The notes under the pieces: model-generated
The model's database searches: none
What the model saw: the letters and a program-made list of their open reading frames with translations, nothing else
Told to the model about the DNA's origin: nothing
Shown here: positions 59,473 to 64,000 of the stretch, piece by piece
Position numbering within the stretch: position 1 is the stretch's first letter
How the letters are laid out: the number at the start of each line of letters is the position of its first letter
Made by a program: the position numbers and the translations under genes
Source of the DNA: Amyelois transitella
Lineage: Eukaryota; Arthropoda; Insecta; Lepidoptera; Pyralidae
DNA length: 64,000 nucleotides
NCBI RefSeq assembly: GCF_032362555.1
Contig: NC_083523.1
Coordinates: 6,547,501-6,611,500 of the forward strand
Direction of reading: 5' to 3'

Positions 59473-59815
59473 GCGTTGGTGGTTGAATCGATAAGGCGTT
59501 CGGTTAAGATGCATATTGCGCATGAAGGCACAGGTTCAAATCCCACCTCCGCCATGTACCAAGACTATTTTCCGAGTTAAGTAGTTTGCATACTAACCGA
59601 TGCTCTTACGGTGAGGGAGAACATCTCGAGCAAACCTGCATATTCAGGCAACTGGATGTGTAACCAAGGTCGATCCAATATGGGATTAGGTTTACCTTCA
59701 ATGGTTGTGGAAGTCAGATGGGAGTCGGTTCGTGTAAAAACCTTAGTCACCTAATCCAGGATCCATCTCCAGATTGGTAAGGATGAAACCGGGACTGAAG
59801 CCAGGAACTGGCAAT
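59473..59815 (+). mobile_element. SINE family C copy with tRNA-like head
   Basis: The head GTTGGTGGTTGAATCGATAA to GGTTCAAATCCCACCTCCGC has a B box (GGTTCAAATCC) and a plausible A box. The body (TCTTACGGTGAGGGAGAACA, GGCAACTGGATGTGTAACCA) matches the other family C pieces. Confidence 0.8.
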
Positions 59816-60389
59816 CTCCTACACTTCCCAATACATTTAAAGACATAAAAACAATGTAGGTAATTGCTAACAAGACGGAGTACAGGCACTTAAGTTTTTT
59901 CCTGTCCGAAAAACATTAACACTTTATCTCGCATAATAACTGCTGACAACCTTTTAAAGGTAAAAAAACAATGGCGGTTAAACAAAGGACCACCTGGGTC
60001 CACTACATCCCCATGTGTTAAGTGGTGGTGTTAATTGGACCCGTGGTAACTACACCCCGCTTTATGCTAATGTGGGTGTTAAATTGAAGGAGACAAATAT
60101 TTGGGAAGGTTTTGGCGTTTTTTGTGATGTTCGCTTCCGAATATATGATTTTATTTTTTTTAAATTGGGTACTCAACCATTTTTATGTTTGTTGTTTGGG
60201 AAATTAATTGTTTATACTTTTGGGTTACTGAGAATGTGACTGATAAATTATGTACAGTAGAAACTATTGAGCGCAGAAACAAAAATCTCGAAATATGTCT
60301 TCCCCATAAGAATGAAAACGCGATATAAATATATGTATATGTATTTAAGTTTGGATATTGTGTTAAATAATTTTAGCAAAACTAATACA

Positions 60390-60570
60390 AACATACATAT
60401 AATCACGTCTACTCGTATAACCCTTGCGGGAAAGATAGAGCCAATAGTCTTAAAATAAATAGACTAAAATGACATGTTCGACTTAAGATGCAATTACAAA
60501 TAAGAAAAATCTGACAGGTTGCTAGCCCATCAAGAAGAATCCCAAGTTTATAAGCCTTTGCCTTAGTTTC
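60390..60570 (-). mobile_element. SINE family A copy, degenerate
   Basis: Antisense ACATACATATAATCACGTCT to AATCCCAAGTTTATAAGCCT. Confidence 0.75.
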
Positions 60571-60802
60571 AAGTCTTTTGTTAAAAATCTCTGTTTAATT
60601 ATGAAAGTTGAATGAAAGGCACCGCGCACCGCGACATTAAATAAACTATTTCGTAAGACTCGTCAGATAGTTCTTAGTTGAGAGCATCATTCATCCCACT
60701 GCGGGCCATGGAGCTACTAAAGCGTTTGGGGAGTTTTGGAGGTGGTATAGACAAAACTATCGAGGAGCAGACTGTTTAAATTAAAACCATGGCAACATAT
60801 CC

Positions 60803-60993
60803 AGTTACCTGAATGTGCAGGTTTCCTCACGATGTTTTCCTTCACGGTAAGAGCTCCGGTTAGTATTCAAACTAATGTACATGACTCTGTAAATAGTTAT
60901 TGGTACATCGCCAAGGTGGGATTTGACCTGTGCCTTTCTGCGCATCACGCGTTTTAACCGGGCACCTACCGATTCGACTACCGACGTTTTTTT
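60803..60993 (-). mobile_element. SINE family C copy including head
   Basis: Antisense GAATGTGCAGGTTTCCTCAC to the tRNA-like head CACCTACCGATTCGACTACC. Confidence 0.75.
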
Positions 60994-60999
60994 AAACTC

Positions 61000-63587
61000 A
61001 CGTAAGTACTTAAGTATAATTCTATAAATTATAACAAAAATAACAGATAGCTTAAAAAAGTTCTTATTAGTCGAACACTCTTGTCAGAGTGGTCGTGGTT
61101 GCGCAGACTAGGTACATGGAGAGGTGTTCGGCGGGTCGTATTCTTTCCCGAGGATTGTTCTCTCAGTGATGTGCTTGCATTTCTGCTGGTAAACTTTATG
61201 CCGGTTTCTTAAAAAAGTACTACATATATTATCCTCAAATACCAATATATAAAAATTTTATTATAACATTGATATTCTTGTAGATTATTAAGTACACTTT
61301 GTACATCACTACCCTATACTTTCAAATTGTATTTTGTAGCGTGTGTTTGGGATCTTCTAAAATACATATAAATAATAACACAACAAACCTTATAGAATAT
61401 ACCGCATCTATCATCAAAAATAACTTCTCAGCTCCACGTAGCAGCCTAATCGCTCACCATTACGTCCTACCAGAACTAATTCAGCCCACCTTATCATAAT
61501 TTGAATCGACATTCTGGATGACTTTTGTATGACAAACCACTGTTTTCTTATACGCTTATTAATTTCGGAGTAACAGTACCGAATTCTGTTGATCATTACA
61601 CTCATTGTGGTTTAGTCAACTTCGTTTAAAATTTAAATGTTCTCGAGCTAATATTTTGGTCTCTCTATGTCCCGTTTTGTAAGAATCCATAGGTATAAAA
61701 GAGGAAACTGACTGATTGACTTATCAATGCACAGGGTAACATATTTTTTTATGCAGTGGACTTATACGTACTTGGGTGAAAGTGAGAAGCTATTAAGATC
61801 TTTGTCCTAACTTATTAAGATTTTTCCAACTTGAGAATGTGAACTATTTTATTGGAAACCGCTAATAATGATAGAAGACAGTGGTCTGTATTGATCGATT
61901 ATGCCGCGTGCTTTATATTTATCGGCATAGTACAGATAGGCCACATAGAAAAATATCCATCTTCAATATTTGAAACGAAAGTATAAGCCCATTGTACATA
62001 AGGGCCATTCCATTACTTTTATTTAAGGCTTGCTCTTCTATTTAATTCTTACTAAACGACAAATGTCTTAATAATTTCTGAATGAAGATATTTTAAAGAG
62101 AAAATCTTATGCAAAATGTCTATAAATCTCCACTCCAATCGTTGCGTCGTTAAACTCGCATCGTATTATCAACCACACAGCCATTCTATGGGTTTCTGAA
62201 TGCCCTATCTCAGTATGCAATATCAATACATTCCAATACCGAAAGGTTCCAACAGTTCAATACTAATAGTCACAAAATGTCATCGAAACTCACAATTAGT
62301 CTCAATGTAATGCACTATCGGAGTCATCTAAGACCAGGCTTCGAGTCCACGCATCGACTTTAAATCTTATGCCCAATAACCTATTGTTTCCCAGTTAACC
62401 AACTCTATAGAAGTCACGGTTGCTACCATATTGGCGTATTGGAGGCCCCTACATGGTCAGGACCTAATGACCTACGACATTTGCGCCGTGCGCCGTCCCG
62501 CTTGGATACATTAAATAGGAAAGGGACGAAGGATCGCCATAATAGAAATCTGTTTGTTTTATTCCATTTTGTAGGTACGATTTCTTATCCGATGGGTTAG
62601 AGTTGGCAGCGTCTATAGGGCGCGGATGTGACTTATAATAATAAAGTAAAATGAAGCGTCAAAGTTTTTTCTTAAAGGTCCCCCTTATTTTTATCTGCTC
62701 CAATAACTGCCAATGCACTGTTCTGACTATTTGCGCATGCTACCAAATACAAAATATTATTATAAAATATTACTAAGCTATATGAGGTTTTGACTAAAAA
62801 TCCCTTCTCCACATAGGTGTAAATCTTATTCAGGACCTGATGTGGTATTGAAAACTTATTTGGAATTTATGTTATACTTTCTTTTTCTGTTATTTTTGTG
62901 TGTGTACTTAAAAACTATATTTTACTTTATAATATAAATAGCGCGCTTTATAGCAACAGAAAACCTCAAAGTATTCTTACTCTCTCGTAGCATACTCATA
63001 CGTTCAAACTTTTTTATTTGCAAATACTTCTCATGGGATTATATTCTGATAAAAATGTTCAAATGTACTGTAGCTGAATATTTTAGATGTCGTACTCTTA
63101 TTTTATGCTAAAGAGGCTTACATTTGAATATTGTAATTCATATTCTCATATATTTGTAAGTTATAAATATTTCTTCTGAAATTTAAGTTTCCTGTTTGTT
63201 TACGTATTGATTTATGGTAGAAAGTCAAGGAAGCTGTTTTTACAATGTAGGCCTTCGCTTGTAATAATGTAGAATTGTAACTTGTGGAGCCATTATCTAA
63301 CTTACAAACTATTTGTAAACGTATTTCAAATGTATAGACTCCTTTCTATACATATAGAATATAAGGACATAACTTAATTTAAAAAAAATCGATGTAACTA
63401 GGGGTAACCATTATATATGTTTTATTTTACTTTAGAAAATTTTACCTATTATGTTAGTTGAGACTATTGTTTCTGTACAAATAATCTATAGGAAGACCTT
63501 TGCTTGTTTCCCAAATAAAAACAACTTTAAAGGATGCCAACTACGAATTAAACTTATATTTAGGTACATTTGTTTGAATGCTAATCG
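61000..63587. other. Unclassified intergenic DNA
   Basis: No recognisable gene. 62100-62530 has a more balanced base composition than its flanks but shows no domain or local repeat. Confidence 0.35.
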
Positions 63588-63778
63588 ACGATCTTACGGT
63601 GAGCAAAAATATTATAGCACACATTCTGAAACTCGTATGTATGTAGGTATATGATTGCGGAGGTCAGACGGAAGTCACTTATTGTAAATATCTGACTTTA
63701 CTACTCCAAGATGGTCACAGGCGGATCCCGGGCTTCTCTCCAGAGAGGATGCCATGATGAGAATGCCAAGAGGATGAT
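63588..63778 (+). mobile_element. SINE family C copy, degenerate
   Basis: GATCTTACGGTGAGCAAAAA to GGCTTCTCTCCAGAGAGGAT. Confidence 0.65.
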
Positions 63779-64000
63779 GATTTTTTTCTTTTAACATTTT
63801 GATAACTTCAAAGCATAGTTAATTGAAATATCTTTAAGTTTTAATCCACTAAGGTACACCATGTAAACATAACAGCTATTAAAAGCAAACAATTTAATAC
63901 ATAACAAGACGTTTAACTTCACCAATTACAATGCTTTTACCAATAATGGTCCGAAAAATTATACCCAAAATGTGTCCAATCACCGGACAAAAGTGGGTAT

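Overview
This window is eukaryotic: AT-rich, intron-containing and crowded with short interspersed repeats. The repeat set suggests a moth or butterfly (Lepidoptera). It includes tRNA-headed SINEs with ATTT tails, a SINE with a TATG tail, and scraps with a 'CTAGC..CCCGCG' end. That assignment is inference from repeat style, and no host marker beyond one gene could be read.

The one host gene I can reconstruct with confidence is neuronal synaptobrevin (nSyb/VAMP), on the plus strand from about 5.5 to 12.7 kb. Five small coding exons plus a two-base first coding segment splice into a 123-residue tail-anchored v-SNARE. The start codon is apparently split (AT|G) by a 2.1-kb intron. Repeats crowd introns 1 to 3. 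Intron 5 and the following 6 kb are almost repeat-free.

From about 18.8 kb onward the window is mostly transposon debris. Two large elements stand out. A BEL/Pao LTR retrotransposon (24940-29910, minus strand) has 172-bp LTRs that differ at two positions and a 5-bp target duplication. Its Gag, protease, RT and integrase segments are readable, but the RNase H region is missing and gag is frameshifted. A DNA-transposon-like element (35839-38778, minus strand) has imperfect 27-bp terminal inverted repeats. They enclose a broken gene resembling what I recall as the DUF7869 family, with a C-terminal zinc finger. It is inserted in the tail of one SINE and is itself interrupted by another SINE carrying a perfect 13-bp target duplication.

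Four short-repeat groups are tagged A to D here. A has a TATG tail and shares its 3' end with LINE remnants. B is tRNA-derived with an ATTT tail. C has a tRNA-like head. D is a mixed group with 'CTAGC..CCCGCG' ends. Several CpG-rich patches at 4.7, 45.1, 49.9 and 51.4-51.7 kb look like promoter or 5'-UTR sequence, but no coding exon could be joined to them. Most of the rest is unclassified AT-rich intergenic or intronic DNA.
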